From positions 1,674,001 to 1,738,000 of the forward strand of contig NZ_JAIFAG010000001.1 of NCBI RefSeq assembly GCF_020012125.1: a DNA stretch of 64,000 nt, written 5' to 3'. The position numbers and the translations under genes are program-made. Each line of letters starts with the position of its first letter. The stretch's first letter is position 1. This DNA is from Hymenobacter psoromatis (GTDB taxonomy: Bacteria > Bacteroidota > Bacteroidia > Cytophagales > Hymenobacteraceae). A model generated the notes under the pieces. That model had not been told where the DNA came from. It did no database searches and was given only the letters and a program-made list of their open reading frames with translations. Shown in pieces: positions 18,379 through 26,374 of this stretch.

Positions 18379-20136
18379 GTGCCAACTCAACCTGCCTCGC
18401 CGGCCTACGTCATTGGCCTCGACTACGGCACCGATTCGGTGCGGGCGCTGCTCGTGGATGCCCGCACCGGCACCGAAGTAGCGCAGGCCGTGCATTACTA
18501 CCCCCGCTGGAAGCAGGGCCACTACTGCAACCCCGCTAAAAACCGCTTTCGCCAGCACCCCCTCGACCACCTCGAAGGCCTCGAAGCCACGGTGCGCGAA
18601 GTGGCCCTGAAAGTACCCGCCGAGCAGATTCTGGGTCTCGCCATCGACACTACCGGCTCCACGCCCGGCCCCGTGAACGAGCAGGGCCAGCTGCTGGGCA
18701 TGCTACCCGAATTCGCTGATAATCCCAACGCGCTCTTCATCCTCTGGAAAGACCACACGGCCCTGGCCGAGGCGGCCGAAATCAACCACAAGGCCCGTAC
18801 CTGGGGCGGTGAGGACTTTACGAAGTACGAGGGCGGCATCTACTCTTCGGAGTGGTTTTGGGCCAAAATCATGCACATTGTGCGTGAGGATGAGGCCGTG
18901 GCCAACGCCGCCTACTCTTGGATGGAGCACTGCGACTGGCTCACGCTGACCCTCACTGGCCAGCCGCTGGCCGAATTCAAGCGCAGCCGTTGCGCCGCGG
19001 GCCACAAGGCCCTGTGGCACGCCAGCTGGGGCGGCCTACCCCCCGAGGAGTTCCTGACCCACCTCGACCCCAAGCTGGCCGGCTTACGCAATCGATTGTT
19101 TACCGAAACCTACACCGCCGACCAGGTGGCCGGGCACCTCTCGGCCGAATGGGCCGCGCGTTTGGGCCTGACTACCAGCACCGTAATTGCCGTGGGCTCG
19201 TTCGATGCCCACGCGGGCGCCGTGGCGGGCGAAATCGAGTCGTACTCGATGGTGAAGGTGATGGGCACCAGCACCTGCGACATTGTAGTAGCACCTACGG
19301 CCGAAGTCGGTGACCATTTGGTGGCCGGTATCTGCGGGCAGGTCGATGGCTCGGTAATTCCGGGTATGCTGGGGCTGGAAGCCGGGCAGTCGGCTTTTGG
19401 CGACTTGCTGGCCTGGTTCCGGCAGATGCTGGAGTGGCCCTTGCAGGCCGCCACATTGGCCCACTCGCAAGTGCTGAGCGCCGAGCAGCTGGCCCTGTTT
19501 CAGCAGGAGCTGAGCGACAACCTGTTGCGCCAGCTCACGCAGGCCGCCTCGGAATTGGACCCCGCTGAGAGTAGCGTTATCGCCCTCGACTGGGTGAACG
19601 GCCGCCGCACGCCCGACGCCAACCAGGCCCTCAAAGGCGCCCTGATGAACCTGACGATGGGCACTTCGGCCCCGCAGATTTTTCGGGCGCTGGTCGAGGC
19701 CATCTGCTACGGCTCAAAGCAGATTGTGGAGCGCTTTGAGAGCGAAGGCATCCCCATCAAGCAAGTGATTGGCATAGGGGGGGTAGCAAAAAAATCGGCC
19801 TTCGTGATGCAAACGCTGGCCGACGTGCTCGACCGGCCCATCAAAATTGCCCTCTCAGAGCAGGCCCCGGCGCTGGGCGCGGCCATGTACGCGGCCGTGG
19901 CAGCAGGCGTGTACCCTGATGTGCTCACCGCCCAAAAGGCGCTGGGTAGCGGCTTTGCCGAAACCTACACGCCGCAGCCCGCCCGCGTGGCCGACTATGC
20001 CGCCCGCTACGCGCAATACCAGGCCCTGGGCCAGTTCGTGGAGAAAAGTAGCGTGGACTCTGCGAGTCCGCGCTTGAACGATTCGGAATCATCTACGCGC
20101 GGACTCGCAGAGTCCACGCTACAGCCGGTGCAATGA
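18379..20136 (+). CDS. araB: L-ribulokinase
   Basis: This cytosolic kinase phosphorylates L-ribulose to L-ribulose-5-phosphate. The 585-residue FGGY protein has the N-terminal phosphate motif IGLDYGTDSVRALLVD, the AraB-specific YPRWKQGHYCNP and FRQHP, MGTSTCDI in mid-protein and GVAKKSAFVMQTLADVLDRP near the C-terminus. The start is a GTG at 18379. The last 30 or so residues (from [11 protein letters not shown]) are encoded by a 26-base-arm inverted repeat rather than by family sequence. araD overlaps the stop by ATGA. Bases 19084-19103 inside the gene match the LacI-type operator at 17 of 20 positions. Confidence 0.95.
   Translation: MPTQPASPAYVIGLDYGTDSVRALLVDARTGTEVAQAVHYYPRWKQGHYCNPAKNRFRQHPLDHLEGLEATVREVALKVPAEQILGLAIDTTGSTPGPVNEQGQLLGMLPEFADNPNALFILWKDHTALAEAAEINHKARTWGGEDFTKYEGGIYSSEWFWAKIMHIVREDEAVANAAYSWMEHCDWLTLTLTGQPLAEFKRSRCAAGHKALWHASWGGLPPEEFLTHLDPKLAGLRNRLFTETYTADQVAGHLSAEWAARLGLTTSTVIAVGSFDAHAGAVAGEIESYSMVKVMGTSTCDIVVAPTAEVGDHLVAGICGQVDGSVIPGMLGLEAGQSAFGDLLAWFRQMLEWPLQAATLAHSQVLSAEQLALFQQELSDNLLRQLTQAASELDPAESSVIALDWVNGRRTPDANQALKGALMNLTMGTSAPQIFRALVEAICYGSKQIVERFESEGIPIKQVIGIGGVAKKSAFVMQTLADVLDRPIKIALSEQAPALGAAMYAAVAAGVYPDVLTAQKALGSGFAETYTPQPARVADYAARYAQYQALGQFVEKSSVDSASPRLNDSESSTRGLAESTLQPVQ
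19084..19103. promoter_or_regulatory. Possible intragenic LacI-type operator in araB
   Basis: TTACGCAATCGATTGTTTAC matches the susC operator at 17 of 20 bases and keeps the full CAATCGATTG core. It is written with TTA, CGA and TTG codons that are uncommon in this GC-rich gene. That suggests selection on the DNA rather than only on the peptide LRNRLFT. Confidence 0.45.
20048..20122. repeat. Inverted repeat, family C, within the araB 3' end
   Basis: GTAGCGTGGACTCTGCGAG.. (20048-20073) pairs perfectly over 26 bases with 20097-20122. The stem is translated as the araB tail and ends 10 bases before the araD start. A second copy lies at 20837-20917. Confidence 0.85.
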
Positions 20137-20831
20137 GCCAGTACCAAGACCTAAAACAAGCCTGCTACGAGGCCAATATGCAATTACCGGCGTTGGGGCT
20201 GGTGCTCTTCACTTTTGGCAACGCGAGCGTGGTGGACCGCGCGCGGAGCGTGTTCGCCATTAAGCCCAGCGGCGTGCCCTATGCCACGCTGCGGCCGGAG
20301 GACATCGTGATTGTCGATTTCGACAACACCGTGGTGGAGGGTACCAAACGCCCCAGCAGCGACACCAAAACCCACGCGCTGCTCTTCAAGGAGTGGCCCA
20401 TGATTGGCGGTATCGTGCACACGCACAGCACCTACGCTACGGCCTGGGCCCAGGCGCAGCTCGATATTCCCATCCTGGGCACCACCCACGCCGACCACCT
20501 CACCACCGACGTGCCCTGCGCCCCGCCCATGAGCGACGAGCTCATCGCTGGCGACTACGAGCACGAAACGGGCTGGCAAATCATCAACGAATTTGCCAGG
20601 CGCGGCCTCTCGCCGGCCGAGGTGGAGATGATACTCGTGGGCAACCACGCGCCCTTTACCTGGGGCAAAACCGTGGAAAGGGCCGTGTACCACAGCGCGG
20701 TACTCGAAGAAGTGGCCCGCCTAGCCTACCTCAGCTGCACGCTGAAACCAGGGGTAGCGCGCCTCAAGGAGGCGTTGATTAACAAACACTACCAGCGCAA
20801 GCACGGCGCTAATTCCTACTACGGGCAGTAG
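20133..20831 (+). CDS. araD: L-ribulose-5-phosphate 4-epimerase
   Basis: This Zn-dependent class II aldolase-fold enzyme converts L-ribulose-5-phosphate to D-xylulose-5-phosphate. The 232-residue protein has GNASVVDR, KPSGVPYATLRPEDIVIVD, the metal-binding HTHS of MIGGIVHTHSTYAT (the last residues of the Zn site are in a later VGNHAPFTWG), and PILGTTHADH. Length matches AraD (about 231). It overlaps araB by ATGA, so the two are translationally coupled. araA follows after a hairpin-containing gap of about 100 bases. Confidence 0.96.
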   Translation: MSQYQDLKQACYEANMQLPALGLVLFTFGNASVVDRARSVFAIKPSGVPYATLRPEDIVIVDFDNTVVEGTKRPSSDTKTHALLFKEWPMIGGIVHTHSTYATAWAQAQLDIPILGTTHADHLTTDVPCAPPMSDELIAGDYEHETGWQIINEFARRGLSPAEVEMILVGNHAPFTWGKTVERAVYHSAVLEEVARLAYLSCTLKPGVARLKEALINKHYQRKHGANSYYGQ

Positions 20832-20836
20832 GTAAG

Positions 20837-20917
20837 GTAGCGTGGACTCTGCGAGTCCGCGCGTTGCGCCGTTGGCTCATTTACTACCTACGCGCGGACT
20901 CACAGAGTCCACGCTAC
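20837..20917. repeat. Inverted repeat, family C, between araD and araA
   Basis: The 26-base arms at 20837-20862 and 20892-20917 have one mismatch and are nearly identical to those at 20048-20122. The two copies bracket araD. The hairpin may set different transcript levels for araBD and araA. Confidence 0.85.
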
Positions 20918-20933
20918 ATCCATTCTAATTCCC

Positions 20934-22421
20934 ATGATTGACATTTCGCATTACGAAGCCTGGTTTATTACTGGCAGCCAGCACCTCTACGGTCCCGAAA
21001 CGCTGGAGCAAGTAGCGCAACATTCCCAGGAAATCGCCAAAGAACTGGGCACCAAGCTGCCCATCAAAATAGTGTATAAGCCGGTGCTTACCGGCCCGGC
21101 CGAGATTTTCAAGCTAATGCAGGAGGCCAACACCACGCCCAACTGCGTGGGCCTGATTGCCTGGATGCACACCTTCTCGCCGGCCAAGATGTGGATTAAC
21201 GGCCTGAAAATCTTACAGAAGCCGCTGGCCCACCTGCACACGCAGTACAACCGCGACATTCCGTGGGATGCCATCGATATGGACTTCATGAACACCAACC
21301 AATCGGCGCATGGCGACCGTGAGTTTGGGTTCATCGTGTCGCGCATGCGCCTGAACCGCAAGGTGATAGTGGGCTACTGGCAGAGTGCCGACGTGCACGA
21401 GCGCCTTGGTATCTGGAGCCGCGTGGCCTGCGCCTGGGCCGACTGGCAGGGCGCGCATTTCGTGCGCTTCGGCGACAACATGCGCTACGTGGCCGTGACC
21501 GAGGGCGACAAGGTAGAGGCCGAAATCAAGTTTGGCTACGAAGTGAATACCTACGGCATCGGCGACCTGGTGGCCGTGGTGAATGAGGTGACCGACGCGC
21601 AGATTGCCGACCTGGTCGCTACTTATGAAAAAGAATACGAGCTGGCCGACGACCTGAAGCAAGGTGGCGCCAAGCGCGAAAGCCTGCGCGACGCGGCCCG
21701 CATCGAGGCCGGCATGCGCAAGTTCCTGACCGACCACAACGCCAAGGGCTTCACCGACACGTTTGAAGATTTGCACGGCATGAAGCAGCTGCCCGGCATC
21801 GCTACCCAGCGCCTGATGGCCGATGGCTACGGCTTCGGTGGCGAGGGCGACTGGAAAACCGCCGCCCTAGTGCGCGCCATGAAAGTGATGGGCGCCGGCC
21901 TACCCGGCGGCAACTCGTTTATGGAGGACTACACCTACCACTTTGCGCCCGGCCAAGAGCAGGTATTGGGCTCGCACATGCTCGAAATCTGCCCTAGCAT
22001 CGCCGAAGGCAAGGTGCGCGCCGAGGTGCACCCGCTGGGCATCGGCGGCAAGGAAGACCCGGTGCGCTTGGTGTTCAACTGCCCCGCCGGCGAGGGCCTG
22101 AACGCCACCATCGTGGACATGGGCAACCGCTTCCGCCTGATTGTGAACGAAGTAGTAGCCGTAGCCCCCGAGCACGAGCTACCCAACCTGCCCGTGGCCC
22201 GCATCCTCTGGAAAGTGAAGCCCGACATGAAAACCGGCTTGGCTGCCTGGATTCTGGCTGGCGGCGCTCACCACACCGGCTTCAGCCAAAACCTGACCGC
22301 CGAGTACCTGGAAGACTTCGCCGAAATGGCCGGAATTGAATTTTTGATTATTGATGCTGATACTAAGCTGCGGACATTCAAGAATGAGCTGCGGTTCAAT
22401 GAGGTGGCTTTTCGGGGGTAG
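20934..22421 (+). CDS. araA: L-arabinose isomerase
   Basis: This cytosolic Mn-dependent isomerase converts L-arabinose to L-ribulose. The 495-residue protein opens with [15 protein letters not shown]. It also has [19 protein letters not shown], the active-site regions [16 protein letters not shown] and FMEDYTYHF, and GGAHHTGFS near the C-terminus. Length matches AraA (about 500). It is the last of the araBDA set, in the order B-D-A. It appears complete. Confidence 0.97.
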   Translation: MIDISHYEAWFITGSQHLYGPETLEQVAQHSQEIAKELGTKLPIKIVYKPVLTGPAEIFKLMQEANTTPNCVGLIAWMHTFSPAKMWINGLKILQKPLAHLHTQYNRDIPWDAIDMDFMNTNQSAHGDREFGFIVSRMRLNRKVIVGYWQSADVHERLGIWSRVACAWADWQGAHFVRFGDNMRYVAVTEGDKVEAEIKFGYEVNTYGIGDLVAVVNEVTDAQIADLVATYEKEYELADDLKQGGAKRESLRDAARIEAGMRKFLTDHNAKGFTDTFEDLHGMKQLPGIATQRLMADGYGFGGEGDWKTAALVRAMKVMGAGLPGGNSFMEDYTYHFAPGQEQVLGSHMLEICPSIAEGKVRAEVHPLGIGGKEDPVRLVFNCPAGEGLNATIVDMGNRFRLIVNEVVAVAPEHELPNLPVARILWKVKPDMKTGLAAWILAGGAHHTGFSQNLTAEYLEDFAEMAGIEFLIIDADTKLRTFKNELRFNEVAFRG

Positions 22422-22458
22422 GCGGTCGCTAACGATTCTTGGCGGCACCTCACGTTCA

Positions 22459-22572
22459 CCTCACCCCCTAGCCCCCTCTCCTGCGGAGAGGGAGGACTAG
22501 CCTTTAGCTCTAGTTCTAAAAAGCTAGAAACTAGTTCCCCCTCTCCGTAGGAGAGGGGGCTAGGGGGTGAGG
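22459..22572. repeat. Nested inverted repeats, family D, between araA and GH51
   Basis: The outer arms CCTCACCCCCTAGCCCCC.. at 22459-22481 and their exact complement at 22550-22572 are 23 bases long. Inside, GGAGAGGGAGGACTAG and CTAGTTCCCCCTCTCC can form a competing second stem. It probably ends the araBDA transcript. Confidence 0.8.
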
Positions 22573-22620
22573 TGCCCCGCTTGCGCCTCCCTACTACACA
22601 TCGGTTTTAACCCCTTCCCT

Positions 22621-24690
22621 ATGCCTATTCCCACCCGCTTCTCCACCCTGGCTACCGGCCTCGCGCTCCTGGGCGCGCTGACTATCCGCGCCCAGGCCCC
22701 CGCTACCCTCACCGTGCAGGTGAATAAGCCCGGCGCGGCCGTGAATAAGAACATGTACGGCCTGTTTTTCGAGGATATCAACTTCGCCGCCGACGGTGGG
22801 CTGTACCCGGAGTTGGTTAAGAATAAATCGTTTGAGACCGACGACCACCTGCTGGGCTGGAAGGCGCTGCGCGGTGGGGCGGCCCTGACCAGCTACGTGG
22901 TGCTGACCGACGGCCCCATCGGCCCCACCAACAACCACTTTCTGCGGCTCAGCACCCAGGTGGGCGGCCCCGAGGCGGGCTTCGTCAACGAGGGTTTCCG
23001 GGGCATGGGCGTGAAGCAGGGGGCCGAATACACGTTTTCGGTGTATCTGCGGCGCGGTCCTGGTAGCATCGCGGCCCTGAACGTGACGCTTGAAGAGCCC
23101 GGCCGGCCCAGCGGCGGCCCCGAAACCGCCGCCTCTGGCCCGGCGCTGGCCCAGGCTCGCATCACGGACCTGACTTCGGAGTGGAAAAAGTACAGCGTGG
23201 TGCTGCGGCCCTCGGCCACCTTCGCTAAAGCCCGCCTCAAGCTGACCGTGGAGGGCACCGGCACCCTGGACCTCGACGTGGCCTCGCTCTACCCCAAGGA
23301 TACCTGGAAGGGCCGCGAGAATGGCCTGCGCCCCGATTTGGTGCAGCTGCTGGCCGATATGAAGCCCGGCTTCCTGCGCTTTCCGGGGGGCTGCATCGTG
23401 GAGGGCCGCACCCTGGCCCAGCGCTACCAGTGGAAGGAAACCATTGGCGCGGTGGCGGCCCGCCCGTCACTGATAAACCGCTGGAACACTGAGTTTTTGC
23501 ACAAATTTACCCCCGACTACTACCAGTCGTTCGGGCTGGGCTTCTTTGAGTATTTCCAGCTGGCCGAAGACATCGGGGCCGCGCCCCTACCCATCCTCAA
23601 CGTGGGCATGGCCTGCCAGTACAATTCGGCCGAGCTAGCCCCGATTTCCGCCGCTAAAGGCCCGAATGCCCCCGTGGCGGCGGCCGACGACGCGCCGACT
23701 CTTGATACTTTTATTCAGGACGCGCTCGATTTAGTGGAGTTTGCCAATGGCCCGGTCAGCAGCCCCTGGGGGGCCAAGCGCGCGGCAATGGGCCACCCCG
23801 CGTCGTTTAACCTCCAGATGATAGGCGTGGGCAACGAGCAGTGGGGGCCGCAGTACCTGGAGCGCTACGAGCTGTTTGCCAAGGCGTTGAAGGCCAAATA
23901 TCCTGCCATCGAGCTGGTGAGCAGCGCCGGCCCCAGCCCCGACGGCCCGCTCTTCGACACCGATAGCAAGGCGCTGACCCAGCTCAAGGCCGACTACATC
24001 GACGAGCACTACTACGCCAAGCCCGAGTGGTTTCGGACCAACGTGGGCCGCTACGACGGCTACGCCCGCGGCGGCCCCAAAATCTTCGCCGGCGAGTACG
24101 CTGCTCAGAGCGTGGCCATCGCCAGCCCTGACAACCGGAACACCTGGGACTGCGCCATCTCGGAGGCCGCCTTTATGACCGGCCTGGAGCGCAACGCCGA
24201 CGTGGTAGGTATGGCCAGCTACGCCCCGCTCTTCGCCAACGTGGACGCCTGGCAGTGGACCCCCGACATGATTTGGTTTGACAATCTGAACTCGTATGGC
24301 TCGCCAAGCTACTACGTGCAGAAGCTCTACGCCCTGAACAAAGGCACCCGCGTGCTGCCCGTGACCATGCCCGCCGGGGCCAAAAACGGCACCGACAACC
24401 TCTTCGCCAGCGCCGTGGTCGATGCGCCCACCGGCGACGTGGTGCTGAAGCTGGTGAACTACTCCGGCAGCCCGCGCCCGGTCAGCATTAGCCTGGCCGG
24501 GGCCAAAAAGCTCGGCAAAACCGGCCGCGCCCAGGTGCTGGCTACCGCCGACCTCCAAACCCAGAACAGCCTCAAGGAGCCTAAAAAGCTGGCCCCGCAG
24601 GAATCGACCTTCACCGTGAAGGGCTCGACGCTGAACTACACGCTGGCCCCGAATTCCTTCACGGTGCTGCGCGTGCCGGCCCAGAAATAA
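22621..24690 (+). CDS. GH51 alpha-L-arabinofuranosidase
   Basis: This 689-residue enzyme has a signal peptide (about 1-24), a carbohydrate-binding-like region (about 90-240) and a GH51 TIM barrel followed by a C-terminal beta domain. NMYGLFFEDINFAADGGLYPELVKNK is the usual GH51 opening. The acid/base is E406 (GVGNEQWGP) and the nucleophile E492 (FAGEYAAQ). The start at 22621 directly precedes the signal. It should release terminal arabinofuranose from arabinan or arabinoxylan fragments in the periplasm or outside, supplying AraA. Confidence 0.93.
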   Translation: MPIPTRFSTLATGLALLGALTIRAQAPATLTVQVNKPGAAVNKNMYGLFFEDINFAADGGLYPELVKNKSFETDDHLLGWKALRGGAALTSYVVLTDGPIGPTNNHFLRLSTQVGGPEAGFVNEGFRGMGVKQGAEYTFSVYLRRGPGSIAALNVTLEEPGRPSGGPETAASGPALAQARITDLTSEWKKYSVVLRPSATFAKARLKLTVEGTGTLDLDVASLYPKDTWKGRENGLRPDLVQLLADMKPGFLRFPGGCIVEGRTLAQRYQWKETIGAVAARPSLINRWNTEFLHKFTPDYYQSFGLGFFEYFQLAEDIGAAPLPILNVGMACQYNSAELAPISAAKGPNAPVAAADDAPTLDTFIQDALDLVEFANGPVSSPWGAKRAAMGHPASFNLQMIGVGNEQWGPQYLERYELFAKALKAKYPAIELVSSAGPSPDGPLFDTDSKALTQLKADYIDEHYYAKPEWFRTNVGRYDGYARGGPKIFAGEYAAQSVAIASPDNRNTWDCAISEAAFMTGLERNADVVGMASYAPLFANVDAWQWTPDMIWFDNLNSYGSPSYYVQKLYALNKGTRVLPVTMPAGAKNGTDNLFASAVVDAPTGDVVLKLVNYSGSPRPVSISLAGAKKLGKTGRAQVLATADLQTQNSLKEPKKLAPQESTFTVKGSTLNYTLAPNSFTVLRVPAQK

Positions 24691-24879
24691 GGGGTAGGGT
24701 AGGAGGGGGTAGGGCCGCCGGCCAACGGCGCGGCATACTGGGCTTGTCGCCGCGTGCCGCGCTGTTTTTACCGCGCCTGCTACGCCAAAACTTCTGCTCA
24801 GTCCTGGTTTTCCCTTGCGTCTGCCTGCCTGGCTGGCGCGGCTTCGGCCAACCCGTGTCACTTACTCATCTGCTTGATT

Positions 24880-26370
24880 ATGAGAAACCTGACTTCCTCC
24901 CTGCCGGGCACCGCGTTGGCCCTGGGCCTGAGCCACCGCTGCCCGGCCCAGGCCCCGCCGCCCTACCAGGCCAACTGGCCATCGCTGCAAAAATACCAGG
25001 CCCCGGAGTGGTTTCGGGACGCTAAATTCGGCATCTTCATTCACTGGGGGGTGTACTCAGTGCCGGGCTTTTATAGTGAGTGGTACCCGCGCGAGATGTA
25101 CCACGCGGGCTCGCCGGCCTACCAGCACCAGGTAGCCACCTACGGCCCGCTCACCAAGTTTGGCTACAAGGATTTCATTCCGCTGTTTAAGGCCGAAAAG
25201 TTTAACGCTGACCAGTGGTTGGTCGTGTTCAAGCAAGCGGGGGCCCGGTACATCGTGCCCGTGGCGGAGCACCACGATGGCTTTGCCATGTGCAAAACCA
25301 AGCTTACCAAATGGAATGCCGTGGACATGGGCCCCAAGCGCGATGTGATTGGCGAACTGGCGGCGGCTACCCGCAAGCAGGGCCTCGTGTTCGGGTTGTC
25401 GTCGCACCGCATCGAGCACTGGTGGTTTTTTGGCTTCGGCCAGGAAATCGACTCCGACGTGCAGGACCCGCAGTACGCCGACCTCTACGGCCCGGCCCAC
25501 GACCTCGACCCCTTTAAGCGCAAGCCCCAGGACCCCCGCCTAACGCCCGCGTTTATGGCCGACTGGCTGGCCCGCACCAATGAATTGATTGATAACTATC
25601 ACCCGCAACTGGTGTATTTCGACTGGTGGATTGAGCAGCCCGAGATGGAATCCTACCGCCAGCAGTTTGCCGCCAGCTACTACAACAAGGCCCGCACCTG
25701 GAATAAGGGCGTGGTTATCAACTACAAGGACGATGCCTTCCCCGACGGCGCGGCCGTGTACGACATTGAGCGCGGCAACAGCAAGGCCACCAAAAAGTAC
25801 CCCTGGCAAACCGATACTTCGGTGGGCAAAAAGTCGTGGGGCTACATCGAGGGCGAAGAAAACAAGGACCCCAACGAGCTGATTGACGAGCTAATTGATG
25901 TGGTGAGCAAGAACGGCAACCTGCTGCTCAACGTCGGCCCCCGGCCCGACGGTACCCTGGCCCCCGCCCAGCAGGCCGTGCTGCTGAGCATGGGCCAGTG
26001 GCTAACTGTGAACGGCGAAGGCATTTACGGCACCCGGCCCTGGGTGGTGTCGGGCGAGGGGCCTACCCCCCCTCCCGACGACAAGGTGCTCTTCAACGAG
26101 AACGCCAGCAAGGGCTATGTAGCCCAGGATGTGCGCTTTACCACCAAAGGCCCGGCCCTGTACGCCTTCGCGCTGGCCGTGCCCCAGGGGCCTACCACCA
26201 TCAAGGCCCTGGCCACCGGGGCGGGCCACGGCCGCGTGGCCAGTGTGCGGCTGCTGGGCAGCACCGCCCCCCTCAAGTGGCACCAACAGGCGGAGGGCCT
26301 GGTTATTCAGCCGCTGCCGAGCTACCCCTCAGCCCACGCCGTGGGCTACCACATCACCTTTAAGCCCTAG
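24880..26370 (+). CDS. GH29 alpha-L-fucosidase
   Basis: This 496-residue protein has a signal peptide (about 1-23) and a GH29 barrel. FGIFIHWGVYSVPGFYSEWYPREM and VAEHHDGFAM are GH29 signatures. The likely nucleophile is the Asp in PQLVYFDWW. NLLLNVGPRPDGTL and GEGIYGTRPW follow, with a beta-sandwich tail. I chose the ATG at 24880 because it fits a signal peptide; the longer in-frame start would add 42 low-quality residues. Within an arabinan locus it suggests a fucosylated, branched pectic substrate. The GH27 gene follows after 4 bases. Confidence 0.93.
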   Translation: MRNLTSSLPGTALALGLSHRCPAQAPPPYQANWPSLQKYQAPEWFRDAKFGIFIHWGVYSVPGFYSEWYPREMYHAGSPAYQHQVATYGPLTKFGYKDFIPLFKAEKFNADQWLVVFKQAGARYIVPVAEHHDGFAMCKTKLTKWNAVDMGPKRDVIGELAAATRKQGLVFGLSSHRIEHWWFFGFGQEIDSDVQDPQYADLYGPAHDLDPFKRKPQDPRLTPAFMADWLARTNELIDNYHPQLVYFDWWIEQPEMESYRQQFAASYYNKARTWNKGVVINYKDDAFPDGAAVYDIERGNSKATKKYPWQTDTSVGKKSWGYIEGEENKDPNELIDELIDVVSKNGNLLLNVGPRPDGTLAPAQQAVLLSMGQWLTVNGEGIYGTRPWVVSGEGPTPPPDDKVLFNENASKGYVAQDVRFTTKGPALYAFALAVPQGPTTIKALATGAGHGRVASVRLLGSTAPLKWHQQAEGLVIQPLPSYPSAHAVGYHITFKP

Positions 26371-26374
26371 CTAT

